A stretch of DNA of 64,000 nucleotides. It comes from Chryseobacterium paludis. Lineage in GTDB: Bacteria > Bacteroidota > Bacteroidia > Flavobacteriales > Weeksellaceae. A program made the position numbers and the translations under genes. Of this stretch, positions 54,896 to 63,758 are shown in pieces. Every line of letters begins with the position of its first letter. Position 1 is the stretch's first letter. The notes under the pieces are model-generated. The model was given only the letters and a program-made list of their open reading frames with translations. It made no database searches and was not told the DNA's origin. Location of the stretch: NCBI RefSeq assembly GCF_025403485.1, contig NZ_CP099966.1:4648501-4712500 (forward strand), given 5' to 3'.

Positions 54896-55498
54896 ATGGA
54901 AGTTTTTGATCATTTTTCTTTAAAAGAAGTTCTAACCTGTTTTATGGTTCTTTTTGCTGTAATCGATATTATAGGCTCTGTTCCCATTGTTGTTAGTTTG
55001 CAACAGAAATTCGGGCAAATAGAGGCTGGAAGGGCATCGATAACGGCAGGAGTAATTATGATGGTCTTTTTATTTGTGGGAAATAAAATTTTGAAATTCA
55101 TCGGAGTGGATGTTAATTCTTTTGCTATTGCCGGTGCTTTTGTAATTTTTATTATTGCTTTGGAAATGATCTTAGGAATTGAAATTAATAAAACAACAGA
55201 GGCTAAATCGGCGTCTATTGTTCCTATTGCTTTTCCTCTTGTTGCCGGAGCAGGAACGCTAACTACCACATTATCGTTGAGAGCTGAATTTCATGATATT
55301 AATATTATTTGTGGAATTATTCTCAATACAATTTTCGTATATTTGGTGCTGAAATCAGCTAAATGGCTGGAAAGAAAAATGGGCGAGGCCACATTGGCAA
55401 TTTTGCAGAAAGTTTTCGGAATCATCCTTTTAGCAATTTCAATTAAATTATTTACCGCTAACTTTGCCCAATTGGTGCAGAACTATATTAATTTTTAA
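54896..55498 (+). CDS. MarC-family membrane protein
   Basis: 200 residues with six transmembrane helices. MVLFAVIDIIGSVPIV and IVPIAFPLVAGAGTLTTTLS are conserved MarC segments. Members are integral inner-membrane proteins without an established transport substrate (the name comes from a disproved role in multiple antibiotic resistance). Own promoter, follows batD. It is co-transcribed with the next small gene, which begins five bases after its stop. Confidence 0.85.
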   Translation: MEVFDHFSLKEVLTCFMVLFAVIDIIGSVPIVVSLQQKFGQIEAGRASITAGVIMMVFLFVGNKILKFIGVDVNSFAIAGAFVIFIIALEMILGIEINKTTEAKSASIVPIAFPLVAGAGTLTTTLSLRAEFHDINIICGIILNTIFVYLVLKSAKWLERKMGEATLAILQKVFGIILLAISIKLFTANFAQLVQNYINF

Positions 55499-55503
55499 GA
55501 ATC

Positions 55504-55698
55504 ATGCAGAAGTTTTATAAAGTATTTTTAGTACTATTTATCGTTTTCATCGCAATTAATCTTTATGCGTTAGACTGGCAGTCAGAAGTTTTATCAGAAG
55601 ATAATCTGAAGTTTGTTTTTTCAATTGCTTCAGCGGTTATCGGATTGATCTTGCTTTTTGTATTGAATACCTGGAGTAAAATCGGAATAAAGAAGTAA
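55504..55698 (+). CDS. Small two-helix membrane protein, unknown
   Basis: 64 residues with two hydrophobic helices (about 4-19 and 38-55) separated by a polar stretch (ALDWQSEVLSEDNLK). No family recognised. It starts five bases after the marC stop and is followed by a terminator, so it completes a two-gene operon. Confidence 0.65.
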   Translation: MQKFYKVFLVLFIVFIAINLYALDWQSEVLSEDNLKFVFSIASAVIGLILLFVLNTWSKIGIKK

Positions 55699-55724
55699 TC
55701 TTAATATTAAAATCAATTATAAAA

Positions 55725-55755
55725 CCTCTTTAAATTTTTTTGAAGAGGCTTTTTT
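55725..55755 (+). terminator. Terminator after the marC operon
   Basis: Arms CCTCTT/AAGAGG with a 12-base AT-rich loop and a following C-TTTTTT tract, 26 bases after the 64-residue gene. Confidence 0.7.
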
Positions 55756-55766
55756 ATTTTAAGATA

Positions 55767-56035
55767 ATGAAAAATAAGACAGTAGAAATAAATAATTTTC
55801 TATTGAAAATTAAAGAAGAGTGATTACAAGATTTTGAAATTGTTGATCTTTGTGAAGCAGATACCACTGCCATAGGATTGACGAAAAACAAAAATTAGTA
55901 TATATATTTACTTTTCATTATAATATCAAGATAAAGTACAACATAGTTGTAGAAGAATATAAGCCAGGCAAGTTATTAAAGGGTGAAAAAGAATGCTCCT
56001 ATCAAGGATTAATTGACACTCTTAATAATTTGTAA
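55767..56035 (+). pseudogene. Degenerate small gene, stop codon and frameshift
   Basis: ATG at 55767 gives 18 codons (MKNKTVEINNFLLKIKEE) then TGA at 55821. The same frame goes on with LQDFEIVDLCEADTTAIG before another stop, and the next part reads only in another frame: KLVYIFTFHYNIKIKYNIV, then VEEYKPGKLLKGEKECSY, ending in TAA at 56033. Together this looks like a roughly 90-residue protein broken by at least one stop and one frameshift. The parent family was not recognised. Confidence 0.55.
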
Positions 56036-56061
56036 TATATTCTATATTATTAAATTTGATT

Positions 56062-56519
56062 ATGAAATTTTTTTTGGATATTGATGGAGTGATGGTTCAT
56101 GCTAATCCTTATAAAAAAGTTGATATAGAGAAAGATGGATTTTATAAGTTTAATGACGCTGCTATTACAATAATAAATTCTCTTTATGATTTTAATATAG
56201 AGATTATTTTATCAACTTCTCACAGATTTAGATTTACTATTTCTGAATGGAAAAATATTTTCCTAGGAGAAATATTAAATTTAAAGAAATCTCTATTGTA
56301 GATATACCGTTGAATATTAAAATATCAAGAAGAGAAGAAATAGAGAAATGGATCAATGATAATGAAATGGATCCCGATGATTTAATTATTATCGATGATG
56401 ATAAATCATTACACGAATTACCTGAGCGTTTAAAATGGAGATGGTTACAAACTGATTCTTACATCGGTTTAATTAATTCAAGAGAGTTAATTAATATCTT
56501 AGAAAAGGACAGGAAATAA
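56062..56519 (+). pseudogene. HAD-domain protein, frameshifted in the middle
   Basis: From ATG 56062 the frame reads MKFFLDIDGVMVHANPYKK, carrying the HAD motif DIDG, and stops at 56301. A second frame, read from about 56260, continues IKFKEISIVDIPLNIKIS and DPDDLIIIDDDKSLHELPE, which supplies the second conserved acidic motif, and ends at 56519. A one-base indel around 56250-56265 joins the two into a HAD-like protein of about 152 residues similar to the HAD domains in RNA-repair or immunity-type proteins. It may be a real pseudogene or a sequencing error. Not translated as one protein as written. Confidence 0.65.
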
Positions 56520-56537
56520 TATTAATAGTTGTAAAAG

Positions 56538-56996
56538 ATGATAATAACAGAAATAGAACAACAGACCCTAGATATAGATTGGTTTCTCACAGATGGTAAA
56601 TACATCGGATTCATGGCGTCCGGAGGAGGGAAATTACCAGATTCAGTGGCTAAGTCTGCAGAAAATCATAAAAAAATGGTTTCTTATTTTAGGAACTTGC
56701 CTGAAATATCAGATTTTGTAATTAATCCTGAATTAGATGCACTATTGATCAAAAGATCTGGAACTGGCGCCGATGAAAGGTATCTAACAGATTATGTTTC
56801 GATGACCAAAAAAGGATTATATTCATTTGATAAAAGTAATTTTAATAATTTTCTTGATGGTCAATATCATTTAGTTGCAAGTCCTGTAAAACCTATGACG
56901 GTTGGTGATTTACCAAATGAAATATTAGAGATTTTCATGGAAACTCAATGTTTAGATAGTATGCGAAATATTATAGATATTAATACAATAGAATAA
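56538..56996 (+). CDS. Hypothetical protein next to the broken HAD gene
   Basis: 152 residues from ATG at 56538. No signal, no membrane segment; mixed alpha/beta composition with DIDWFLTDGKYIGFMASGGG and DALLIKRSGTGADERYLTD. It is not a family I recognise, but size and the small-acidic-protein style are like immunity proteins of polymorphic toxin systems; no toxin is adjacent. It lies 18 bases after the HAD gene on the same strand and appears to be the only intact member of that group. Confidence 0.5.
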   Translation: MIITEIEQQTLDIDWFLTDGKYIGFMASGGGKLPDSVAKSAENHKKMVSYFRNLPEISDFVINPELDALLIKRSGTGADERYLTDYVSMTKKGLYSFDKSNFNNFLDGQYHLVASPVKPMTVGDLPNEILEIFMETQCLDSMRNIIDINTIE

Positions 56997-57012
56997 TATC
57001 CCGATTATATTC

Positions 57013-57286
57013 TTACTTCACCAAATCCCGTGGTGCATTTCCAAAATGTTTTTAAAGGCAAAAGAAAAATGAGAAACGGCTCATAAAAACAATAATTACT
57101 TTTTCAAATTAGTCCTTATCTTTTCTTTGTTATATCGAGCCAGACGGTTCTTGCGAGCAGTACAAAATTCTCTGGGGTTCATGGTGTAATTTTGCTGTCC
57201 ATCATAACCATTAATTTTTCCTTTAATTAAAAACAAAAAGAAACGTTCAGGAATAAACTGTTCCGGAGATATCTCAGGACCTATCT
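57013..57286 (-). pseudogene. Remnant of an AraC-family regulator
   Basis: No frame is open throughout. On the minus strand the right part reads PEISPEQFIPERFFLFLIK, then GKINGYDGQQNYTMNPREF and CTARKNRLARYNKEKIRT, an AraC cupin-type N-terminal segment, ending in a stop near 57103. After a gap of about 30 bases the left part, with one frameshift in an A run, reads SHFSFAFK then HFGNAPRDLVK and TAA at 57013, the usual end of an AraC HTH domain. The middle of the gene (about 150 or more residues) is missing. Confidence 0.65.
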
Positions 57287-57352
57287 AACACGATTTTATT
57301 TCTGTCAATTTCTAAGATATACTAATTTAGATCATTCAAAGGGAAATAAGTA

Positions 57353-58483
57353 TTAACGGACATTTTTCCACCATTCCTTAAATGGTTGTTGAGGATTATC
57401 TAATTCTACCAACTCACCGATCATAGGGGTTGCTAAACGATAGGGTTGATTTTTAGACAGGGCAGAGATTTTTTCCAAAGGTTCTTTCCAGGGATGATTT
57501 GCCAGGGTGAATTTAGAATTATGTACAGGTAATAGGTTTTGTGCTTTAAGCTCTTTTGTAGCCAGAGCAACTTCTTCAGGGAGTTCATGTACCGACTGCC
57601 AGGCTTTGTTATATTGGCCACATTCCATAATTGCCCAATCTATTTTTCCATATTTTGAACCGATTGTTTTAAAGCGGTTATCACGTCCGCCATCACCGCT
57701 GTAATAAATATTCGTTGAGGGTGTCTGAATGAAATAAGATAGCCACAAAGCTTGTCCGCTTGTAAAACCGCGACCGGAATCATGGTGGGTGGATTCTGTC
57801 AGTATTTTAAATCCGGGTTTTACATCAACGGATTCATACCAGTCTTTCTCAATGATCTGCTTTGGTGTATAGCCCCAACGCTCAAAATGAGCCCCATTTC
57901 CAAGTCCGCAAACGACGAATTTTACTTTGTTTTGTAGTGCTTTTATAGTTTCAAAATCCAGATGATCATAGTGATCATGGGATAAAAGTAAATAATCGAT
58001 GTCTGGTAAATCATTCACTGTGTAAATGTCACTTCCTTTATAGGCTTTTACACCGCCCGGTAAAGGGGAAGCTTTTCCACTGAATACAGGATCTGCAAGG
58101 ATCTTTATGCCATCCAGTTGAAGGAAAAACGAAGAGTGTCCAAACCATACTAACACATTTTTTTGAGTATCAATTATTTTTAAATCCGTTTTCACAGAAG
58201 GAAGGGAATCAATAGGATATCTATTGGGGAATTCTGTAAACAGTGTTTTATACAATACGCCCATCATGTTGTATCCTTTAGTAATTGTAGGTCTCTCCAC
58301 CAGATTCCTGAATCGGCCATTTTTATAATGGGGTGAAGATTTCACGAGCTCCAAACGTTTTCCTTCAGGTAAAGATCCAAATTCCGCTCGCCTCATATAG
58401 AAAAAGATGGTTACACTAAGAACCACCAGGATAACTGCTAATACAACAAATATTCTCTTAAATATTTTAATCACTTTCTTCAT
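57353..58483 (-). CDS. MBL-fold metallo-hydrolase, NAPE-PLD/UlaG-like
   Basis: 376 residues. N-terminal hydrophobic anchor (about 10-30, VVLAVILVVLSVTIFFYM) then a metallo-beta-lactamase fold with the metal motif LLSHDHYDHLDF and later ligands in STHHDSG, YSGDGGRD and PVHNSKFTLANH. The general shape is that of NAPE-PLD and UlaG-type lactonases/phosphodiesterases, but the substrate is unknown. It is intact although surrounded by decayed genes. Its ATG overlaps the stop of a 49-codon frame upstream, so that frame may belong to the same transcript. Confidence 0.82.
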   Translation of the reverse strand: MKKVIKIFKRIFVVLAVILVVLSVTIFFYMRRAEFGSLPEGKRLELVKSSPHYKNGRFRNLVERPTITKGYNMMGVLYKTLFTEFPNRYPIDSLPSVKTDLKIIDTQKNVLVWFGHSSFFLQLDGIKILADPVFSGKASPLPGGVKAYKGSDIYTVNDLPDIDYLLLSHDHYDHLDFETIKALQNKVKFVVCGLGNGAHFERWGYTPKQIIEKDWYESVDVKPGFKILTESTHHDSGRGFTSGQALWLSYFIQTPSTNIYYSGDGGRDNRFKTIGSKYGKIDWAIMECGQYNKAWQSVHELPEEVALATKELKAQNLLPVHNSKFTLANHPWKEPLEKISALSKNQPYRLATPMIGELVELDNPQQPFKEWWKNVR

Positions 58484-58629
58484 TTTAATAAAGTGTTAAT
58501 ATTTTTTATTTCAGAAATGTTCTCAACCATGGAATCTTTATTGCCTTTGATGGCTTTGTTATTCTGTGGACATTCTGGCAAAAGATCTTTGTTTACCATG
58601 CTTTTTGCTCTGGCAATAATGCTATTCAT
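58480..58629 (-). CDS. Possible small protein upstream of the MBL gene
   Basis: 49 codons from ATG at 58629; begins MNSIIARAKSMVNKDLLPE, and its stop overlaps the MBL start (AAAATGA). The overlap is of the coupled-gene type, but length and odd composition (no hydrophobic core) and the decayed setting make a fragment of a longer lost gene equally possible. No family recognised. Confidence 0.35.
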   Translation of the reverse strand: MNSIIARAKSMVNKDLLPECPQNNKAIKGNKDSMVENISEIKNINTLLK

Positions 58630-58662
58630 ATGGGTGTTTTTATAATTTCCAAGTTACAATAT

Positions 58663-58866
58663 TCAATCAAGAAATGAAAGATCTTGGTCAAGTTGTTGTA
58701 GTGAATTGTATTGAACTAAGCTTTTTAAAGTGGCCAGAATAGCATCTTCATTAGTCTGGGGTTGCCAACCCAATACCGTTTTAGCTTTTGCATTACTGGT
58801 CTTTCTATTGACTCCCGGTAAAGCAACAATTGCTTTAGCTTTCTGATACAAATTTCTGCCAAAATC
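58663..58866 (-). pseudogene. C-terminal fragment of an NAD-dependent epimerase/dehydratase
   Basis: Frame reading DFGRNLYQKAKAIVALPG, then VNRKTSNAKAKTVLGWQP and TNEDAILATLKSLVQYN, the typical end of an extended short-chain dehydrogenase/epimerase (KAKTVLGWQP motif), closed by a normal stop. It has no start codon of its own and an in-frame stop at 58867-58869 just upstream. The catalytic and NAD-binding parts are missing, so it cannot be active. Confidence 0.65.
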
Positions 58867-58952
58867 TTAATATTCTATTTTGTTGAAAGGTTCAGATTAA
58901 CTTTGTTGAAAAATCCTTTTCCTAATCTAAGGGATCGCATATATACATAAAA

Positions 58953-58972
58953 AAGCCCCAAAAATGGGGCTT
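58953..58972 (-). terminator. Terminator of the cspA-like gene
   Basis: Eight-base arms AAGCCCCA/TGGGGCTT around four A, with T-rich flank on the minus strand, 41 bases after the cold-shock gene stop. Confidence 0.75.
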
Positions 58973-59012
58973 ATGAGTGATTTGATATTATCTTATTGAA
59001 ATATCTGGAAAA

Positions 59013-59207
59013 CTATGCAAGTTTTACGTTTACTGCGTTTAATCCTTTTTCACCTTTTTGTACTTCAAAAGTCACTTTATCATTCTCACGAATGATTCTA
59101 GTGCTTAATCCTGAAGCGTGTACAAAAATATCCTCTCCTCCGTTTGATGGAGAAATAAATCCGAAACCTTTTGTTTCGTTAAAAAATTTTACTGTGCCTT
59201 CTTGCAT
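59013..59207 (-). CDS. Cold-shock protein CspA family
   Basis: 64 residues, one cold-shock domain: MQEGTVKFFNETKGFGFISP carries RNP1 (KGFGFI) and DIFVHASGLS RNP2. Single-stranded nucleic-acid-binding RNA chaperone of the cytoplasm. It is preceded by another cold-shock domain protein and a truncated RNA helicase, as in cold-shock clusters of flavobacteria. Own terminator downstream. Confidence 0.93.
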   Translation of the reverse strand: MQEGTVKFFNETKGFGFISPSNGGEDIFVHASGLSTRIIRENDKVTFEVQKGEKGLNAVNVKLA

Positions 59208-59242
59208 TGTAATTGTATTAAAATTGTTGTTGTTATTATTAT

Positions 59243-59671
59243 TTATTTGACCAATTGAATATCAATAGCAGAAAATCCTTTCGGAGATCTCTCTTTTTCA
59301 AATGATACTTTATTTCCTTTCTTTACTAGTTCCGTGCAGTTGTTGGTGTGGAAAAATACATTTTCCTTACTTTTATCTTCAGTAATAAAACCATAACCCT
59401 TATCACTGAAAAAAGTGATAATTCCTGTCTTACGGATTTCTTCTTCGGGAATAGGTGCAGCTCCTAACTGGATATCATCAAGATTGATTTCATGTGTTTC
59501 TTCAGGTGGAGTAGAGGTAAGTCTTCCATATGAGTCAACATATGTTAACATCTCATCAAGTCCTTTTCCCTTATTGTTATTAGTTTTACGGTCTTCACGA
59601 CGTAAAGCCTTTTCTTTTTGTTTTTGAATTTTTTTCTTGAAATTTTCTTTTTTAGAGAAAGAATCTGCCAT
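59243..59671 (-). CDS. Cold-shock domain protein with N-terminal basic extension
   Basis: 142 residues. A Lys/Arg-rich N-terminal extension (about 1-35, KENFKKKIQKQKEKALRRED) and linker (LTYVDSYGRLTSTPPEE) precede a cold-shock domain (about 85-142) with KGYGFITED (RNP1) and NVFFHTNNC (RNP2). Such extended CSD proteins are frequent in Flavobacteriia and probably bind RNA through both parts. It lies 35 bases upstream of the cspA-like gene and 12 bases downstream of the truncated helicase. Confidence 0.85.
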   Translation of the reverse strand: MADSFSKKENFKKKIQKQKEKALRREDRKTNNNKGKGLDEMLTYVDSYGRLTSTPPEETHEINLDDIQLGAAPIPEEEIRKTGIITFFSDKGYGFITEDKSKENVFFHTNNCTELVKKGNKVSFEKERSPKGFSAIDIQLVK

Positions 59672-59683
59672 AAATTAATTTTA

Positions 59684-60430
59684 TTATTTAGTTATTGTAT
59701 TGAAATATTTTTTCGGACTGCAGGCATTATATAGCCTATCCGTTTTTTCTTTTTTTTCAACAAGAAATACTGATTGATCAACAATTTTCGCTGTAGAAGA
59801 AATAGGACTTGCCTTAATTTCTATAGGATTGTTTAAGAGCATGTCAGCAAATTTCCGAATATTTTCTGATATTGTTGAAGAAAAAAGTAAGGTCTGTCTT
59901 TTTTGAGGAATAAGTTTAAGAACTTTCTTCACATCATTTATAAAACCCATATCAAGCATTCTGTCTGCTTCATCCAAAACCAAAATTTCGATCTTGGAAA
60001 GATTAATATGTCTTTGGTTAATTAGATCGAGTAGTGCAGCAGGTGTTGTTATAAGAACGTCCACTCTTATCCTTAAAGCGGCAAGTTGATTTCCTTGTGA
60101 AGTTCCATCATGAATAGTAAGTTGGGACAATGGAAGGTATTTGCTGTACACTCTGAAGTTTTCTTCAATCTGAATACCCAGTTCCTGAGTAGGTGTTAAT
60201 ATAAGAGTTCGTACTTCTTTATGTTCAGGAGAACTTTTTTTCAGTAATTGAATAACCGGCATTGCAAATGCAGCCGTTTTTCCCGTTCCCTTCGGAGCAT
60301 AACCAAGAATATCTCTACCAATCAGAATTTGTGGAATAGCACCACTCTGTATTTCTGTAGGTTTTGAATATCCTGCTTCTGTTGCAGCGCGGATAATGGG
60401 ATTTATTAAATTTAAATTCTTGAAATTCAT
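59684..60430 (-). pseudogene. Truncated DEAD-box RNA helicase (RhlE-like)
   Basis: Only 248 residues: the first RecA-like domain (Q motif TEIQSGAIPQ, Walker A in KGTGKTAAFAMP, LILTPTQEL, DEAD box LVLDEADRMLDMGF) but no second domain (about 150-190 residues missing). Motifs have also drifted: APKGTGKT instead of AQTGTGKT, TTPAALLDL instead of TPGRLLDL, and SST instead of SAT. The end (NACSPKKYFNTITK) looks like random continuation after a break. It is probably inactive as a helicase. It is 12 bases before a cold-shock domain gene, so a cold-shock operon may have decayed. Confidence 0.75.
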
Positions 60431-60582
60431 CTATAAGGGTTGCCGAATCTTCGACCTTTTATCAATTCTTTATCAGAAATTGAAATATTTATTTTACTAT
60501 TGGTATATGGTTAAAATAAAGAATTAATTCTTCGTCTTTCCATTATTTTATTTTGCTTTGTTCACCAATAATCTGAATATAT

Positions 60583-60780
60583 AAAGATCGTTGCTGAGTT
60601 TGCAATAGCGTGTCATGCCTCGTGTTAGTTGAGCACTTCTATACGCCCGTAAACCCTTGAGCCTGCGGAATGGTCTTCTTTTGTAATTTCTACTGAGAGT
60701 AAATCTCCTAAAGGAGTAAAAGGATGTTCAAATTGTTTTTCTATTGTTTGAGTTTTAAAGTTGCCGATATAAATATTCAT
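60583..60780 (-). pseudogene. Degenerate RNA-recognition-motif protein
   Basis: From ATG at 60780 the frame gives 51 residues, MNIYIGNFKTQTIEKQFEHP followed by FTPLGDLLSVEITKEDHSAG and SRVYGRIEVLN, then TAA at 60625. The start matches RNP2 of bacterial RRM proteins (IYIGN), and the second half should contain RNP1 (SRGFGFVEM), here altered to SRVYGRIEV. Reading past the stop in the same frame gives HEA, a second stop (TGA), then HAIANSATIF, still RRM-like. So a roughly 80-residue RRM gene is broken by two stops. It lies upstream of the truncated helicase. Confidence 0.6.
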
Positions 60781-61019
60781 TCATGAAATAAATAAGGGTT
60801 AATTTTTGGCAGCTGAAAAAGCAAAAACTGAAAGAAAAAAATAAGTATTCTAAACTGTAACAGAAAGCAAAGGCAGAGGCCTGTTTATTTATTATATGCA
60901 AATATACAAAAAAATATGGAATAAACTATGTTTTAAATGATTGATTTTCAAAAAATTGTTTGTAACTTTATATGTAATCTAAGTTGTTTGCAGGTGCAGA
61001 TGATTTTAATCTTCTAACC

Positions 61020-61961
61020 ATGCGACCATATCCCATCAACCAGCCCCAAGAACAATCTTTCAGAAGTCTTTCTCCGGAATCAGTGAAGATTGCTTACTTT
61101 ATTATGGTTCATGATAAACCGGAAAGATTTGTTAACTTGTTTCACAAGATATATTCCAGGGATCAGTTTTATCTTATTCATATCGATCGAAAGGCTAGTG
61201 CAGAGGTAACTGAGGAAATTCAGTTGTTTCTGGTACAGTTTCCAAATGCCTATATTCTGGAAAGTATGAATATTACTTCCGGGGGATTCAGTATGATCCA
61301 GGCTGAGCTGGATGCAATGGAGTTTTTGTTGAATGTAAGTAAGGATTGGGATTATTTCATTAATTTAAGTGGTGAAGATTATCCTTTAAAATCACAACAT
61401 ATCATTCGTCAGTTTCTCAGTATCCGTAAAGGTAAAAACTATTTATTCTATTATGATCAAAAATTTTACAGACCGGATACCCTGCAGAGGATACAAAATC
61501 ATTTCACAGAACTGGCGCACAAGATATCTTCTTTAATCTATAAAAGAGAATTTATGAAAGGAGTTGTTCCTTATATTGGGGGCAAGTGGGTCATTCTTAC
61601 CAGAGACACTTGCGCTTTTTTAAGTAATAATAAGAAAGTAATGGATTTTGAAGATTATTATCTAAACACTCTTTTACCAGGAGATTCTTTTTTTCAAACT
61701 GTTCTAATGAATACTTCTTTTCATGATATTATCGTAAATGATGATAAGAGGGCTGTAATTGGAAAGAAATTTTGTACAACCGAAAGTCCGGAAGAATTTA
61801 TTGAGTATTTAAAATCAAACAATCAACTTTTTATAAGGAAAATAGATGACGCCACGGATGAGAGTATTATCCAGTACATTCATGAAAGTTATCATATTCC
61901 ATTACCTGATGTTAATGAGATCGAAAGGGAACTCAGAGCCGGTGGTTGGCAAAATAACTGA
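61020..61961 (+). CDS. Beta-1,6-N-acetylglucosaminyltransferase-like (GT14, core-2 branching type)
   Basis: 313 residues from ATG at 61020 (MRPYPINQPQEQ); the longer open frame from 60984 begins with TTG and adds nothing conserved. KIAYFIMVHDKPERFVNLFH, FYLIHIDRKA, then YFINLSGEDYPLKSQHI are the blocks of the core-2/I-branching family (DUF266-like), including the conserved LSGEDYPL where substrate binds. No membrane anchor. It probably transfers GlcNAc or xylose to a surface glycan; the acceptor is unknown. The gene stands alone. Confidence 0.82.
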   Translation: MRPYPINQPQEQSFRSLSPESVKIAYFIMVHDKPERFVNLFHKIYSRDQFYLIHIDRKASAEVTEEIQLFLVQFPNAYILESMNITSGGFSMIQAELDAMEFLLNVSKDWDYFINLSGEDYPLKSQHIIRQFLSIRKGKNYLFYYDQKFYRPDTLQRIQNHFTELAHKISSLIYKREFMKGVVPYIGGKWVILTRDTCAFLSNNKKVMDFEDYYLNTLLPGDSFFQTVLMNTSFHDIIVNDDKRAVIGKKFCTTESPEEFIEYLKSNNQLFIRKIDDATDESIIQYIHESYHIPLPDVNEIERELRAGGWQNN

Positions 61962-62044
61962 ATCTAATGCATTAACAAAGCATCACATACTCTGGATCCC
62001 TGCACATTATTTACAGGGATTATTAAATTATCGTAAAAAACATA

Positions 62045-63556
62045 TTATGAAAAAGCCATCCAACTGCTTTTTTCATGGATATCATCCAATGCGTTAAGGT
62101 TTTTATGGTGGTGCATGGAAGCGAGAATACTTACAATTTCATGTCTTATCATCTGAATGGTATGATCTGTAAGGTCTTGATTAAATCCTGAATTATTTAA
62201 TTCTAATAAATCATTTACAGTAATAATTCGCGCAATTACTTTTCCTAAATCGATCATTTTTCTCTGTGATATTACTGCATCGATCTTGAAATTCAACTCT
62301 TTGCTGTATAATTTAGAAGCATTTTGTGTTAACTCATTTACAGCCAGATAATCTCCGAAATGTTCCGTTTTCTTTTTCTTCATGTCTTTCAGAATTCCTT
62401 CTGATATCTGAGTGTATAGCATTTCATTGGAACCCTCAAAGATCTGAAAAGGACGACTGTCCATAATTCCTCGACCTCCAATATGGGAAGTTCTGTATCC
62501 TTTTGCTCCGGAAAGCTGAACATATATTTGAGCGGATTCCTGCATCATATCAGTGACCAGAGCTTTCATACTGTTGGCATGAATACCACTTCCGGAAACA
62601 TCATTATCAATGCCGCTTATTTTACAGCTTTTTGCACACATTGCAGAGCAAAGGGTAAAAAATGACTGCATTTTTGACAGCTGATACTGAACCTGATCCA
62701 GACAAAAAAGGTTAGAAGTTCCTACGATCCTATCTTTGCAGTGTTGGGTAGCCTCATCCAGCATTCTTTTCAGAAAACCCATTCCCATTCCTGGAAACTG
62801 AAACCGACTGCGGTGCAAAGTATCTAACATTATTTTTAAGCCCGTAGATTCCGGAATAAGCTTATAATGTTCCGGAACTTTAATATCAATCTTATTAAGG
62901 CCATAAGGAATCATGTATAATCCAGCATTGTCATAATATTCAAGAACCTGAATATTCTGATCTTTTTGATGAGTGTCTGCAATAAAGAAATCAACATCTC
63001 TTGACAATTTTCCTTCAGCATTTAAATTTCGTGAAGTAATCAGCCAGTAATCCGCCATTCCTGTTAATCCCTGCCAATGTTTTGTTCCTTTTACATGATA
63101 ATAATCTCCTATCAGCTCATTCTGTGTCCTCATATTGAGTGCATCACTTCCATAATCAGGCTCTGTGATCATTAATCCTCCCATCGCCTTATGATTTAAA
63201 AAATCGTTGAAAACAGGGCCTTTTGCGGATTCACTGCCATATTTTGCCAGAGGCTCAAGAAAAAGGGCGATGTTGATTCCAAATGTTAAGGACAGAGAGA
63301 GTGATTCATAAGATGCAGCCGATAGGACTCCCAGACATTCTTTTACGTGTAATCCCCGTCCTCCAAATTCTTCCGGAATTGCAACAGAGAGTGGTTTTAA
63401 ATTCATGATCTCCTTCCATACATTAGGAGGTAGACCCCGCGAAAGGCTAAGCTGATCTATATTTTCTTCCTGAAAAAGTGTATTTAATGAAGTTTTGAAA
63501 TGGTCAAGAAATTCCGGGTATGTTTTTTGGGGTTTATCAAAAGCGAATCCATTCAT
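62045..63556 (-). CDS. Acyl-CoA dehydrogenase
   Basis: 503 residues from ATG at 63556 (MNGFAFDKPQKTYPEFL); a GTG at 63583 is a possible alternative. The ACAD fold is recognisable: GLMITEPDYGSDALNMRTQ matches the substrate/FAD region, HRSRFQFPGMGMGFLKRMLD the C-terminal domain, and FQIFEGSNEMLYTQISEGIL the conserved flavin-contacting segment near the end. It would oxidise an acyl-CoA to the enoyl-CoA. It lacks neighbouring ETF or thiolase genes here. The gene is convergent with the GT14-like gene. Confidence 0.85.
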   Translation of the reverse strand: MNGFAFDKPQKTYPEFLDHFKTSLNTLFQEENIDQLSLSRGLPPNVWKEIMNLKPLSVAIPEEFGGRGLHVKECLGVLSAASYESLSLSLTFGINIALFLEPLAKYGSESAKGPVFNDFLNHKAMGGLMITEPDYGSDALNMRTQNELIGDYYHVKGTKHWQGLTGMADYWLITSRNLNAEGKLSRDVDFFIADTHQKDQNIQVLEYYDNAGLYMIPYGLNKIDIKVPEHYKLIPESTGLKIMLDTLHRSRFQFPGMGMGFLKRMLDEATQHCKDRIVGTSNLFCLDQVQYQLSKMQSFFTLCSAMCAKSCKISGIDNDVSGSGIHANSMKALVTDMMQESAQIYVQLSGAKGYRTSHIGGRGIMDSRPFQIFEGSNEMLYTQISEGILKDMKKKKTEHFGDYLAVNELTQNASKLYSKELNFKIDAVISQRKMIDLGKVIARIITVNDLLELNNSGFNQDLTDHTIQMIRHEIVSILASMHHHKNLNALDDIHEKSSWMAFS

Positions 63557-63758
63557 AGTAGTATTGAAGTTTAAATGCTGCACGCCATCTATACAACAAT
63601 ATCATAAAGCGAAGCGAATGGCAACAGAACTTAAAAATCAAAATATCGGCAGCTCCACGTATATTTATGTAAGGTACAATTAATTAAATGGTTCTATTTA
63701 AACTGGGTGTGAATTATTCTTTTTTTAACGAAGTTCATCACACTGCCCTGAGACTGCT

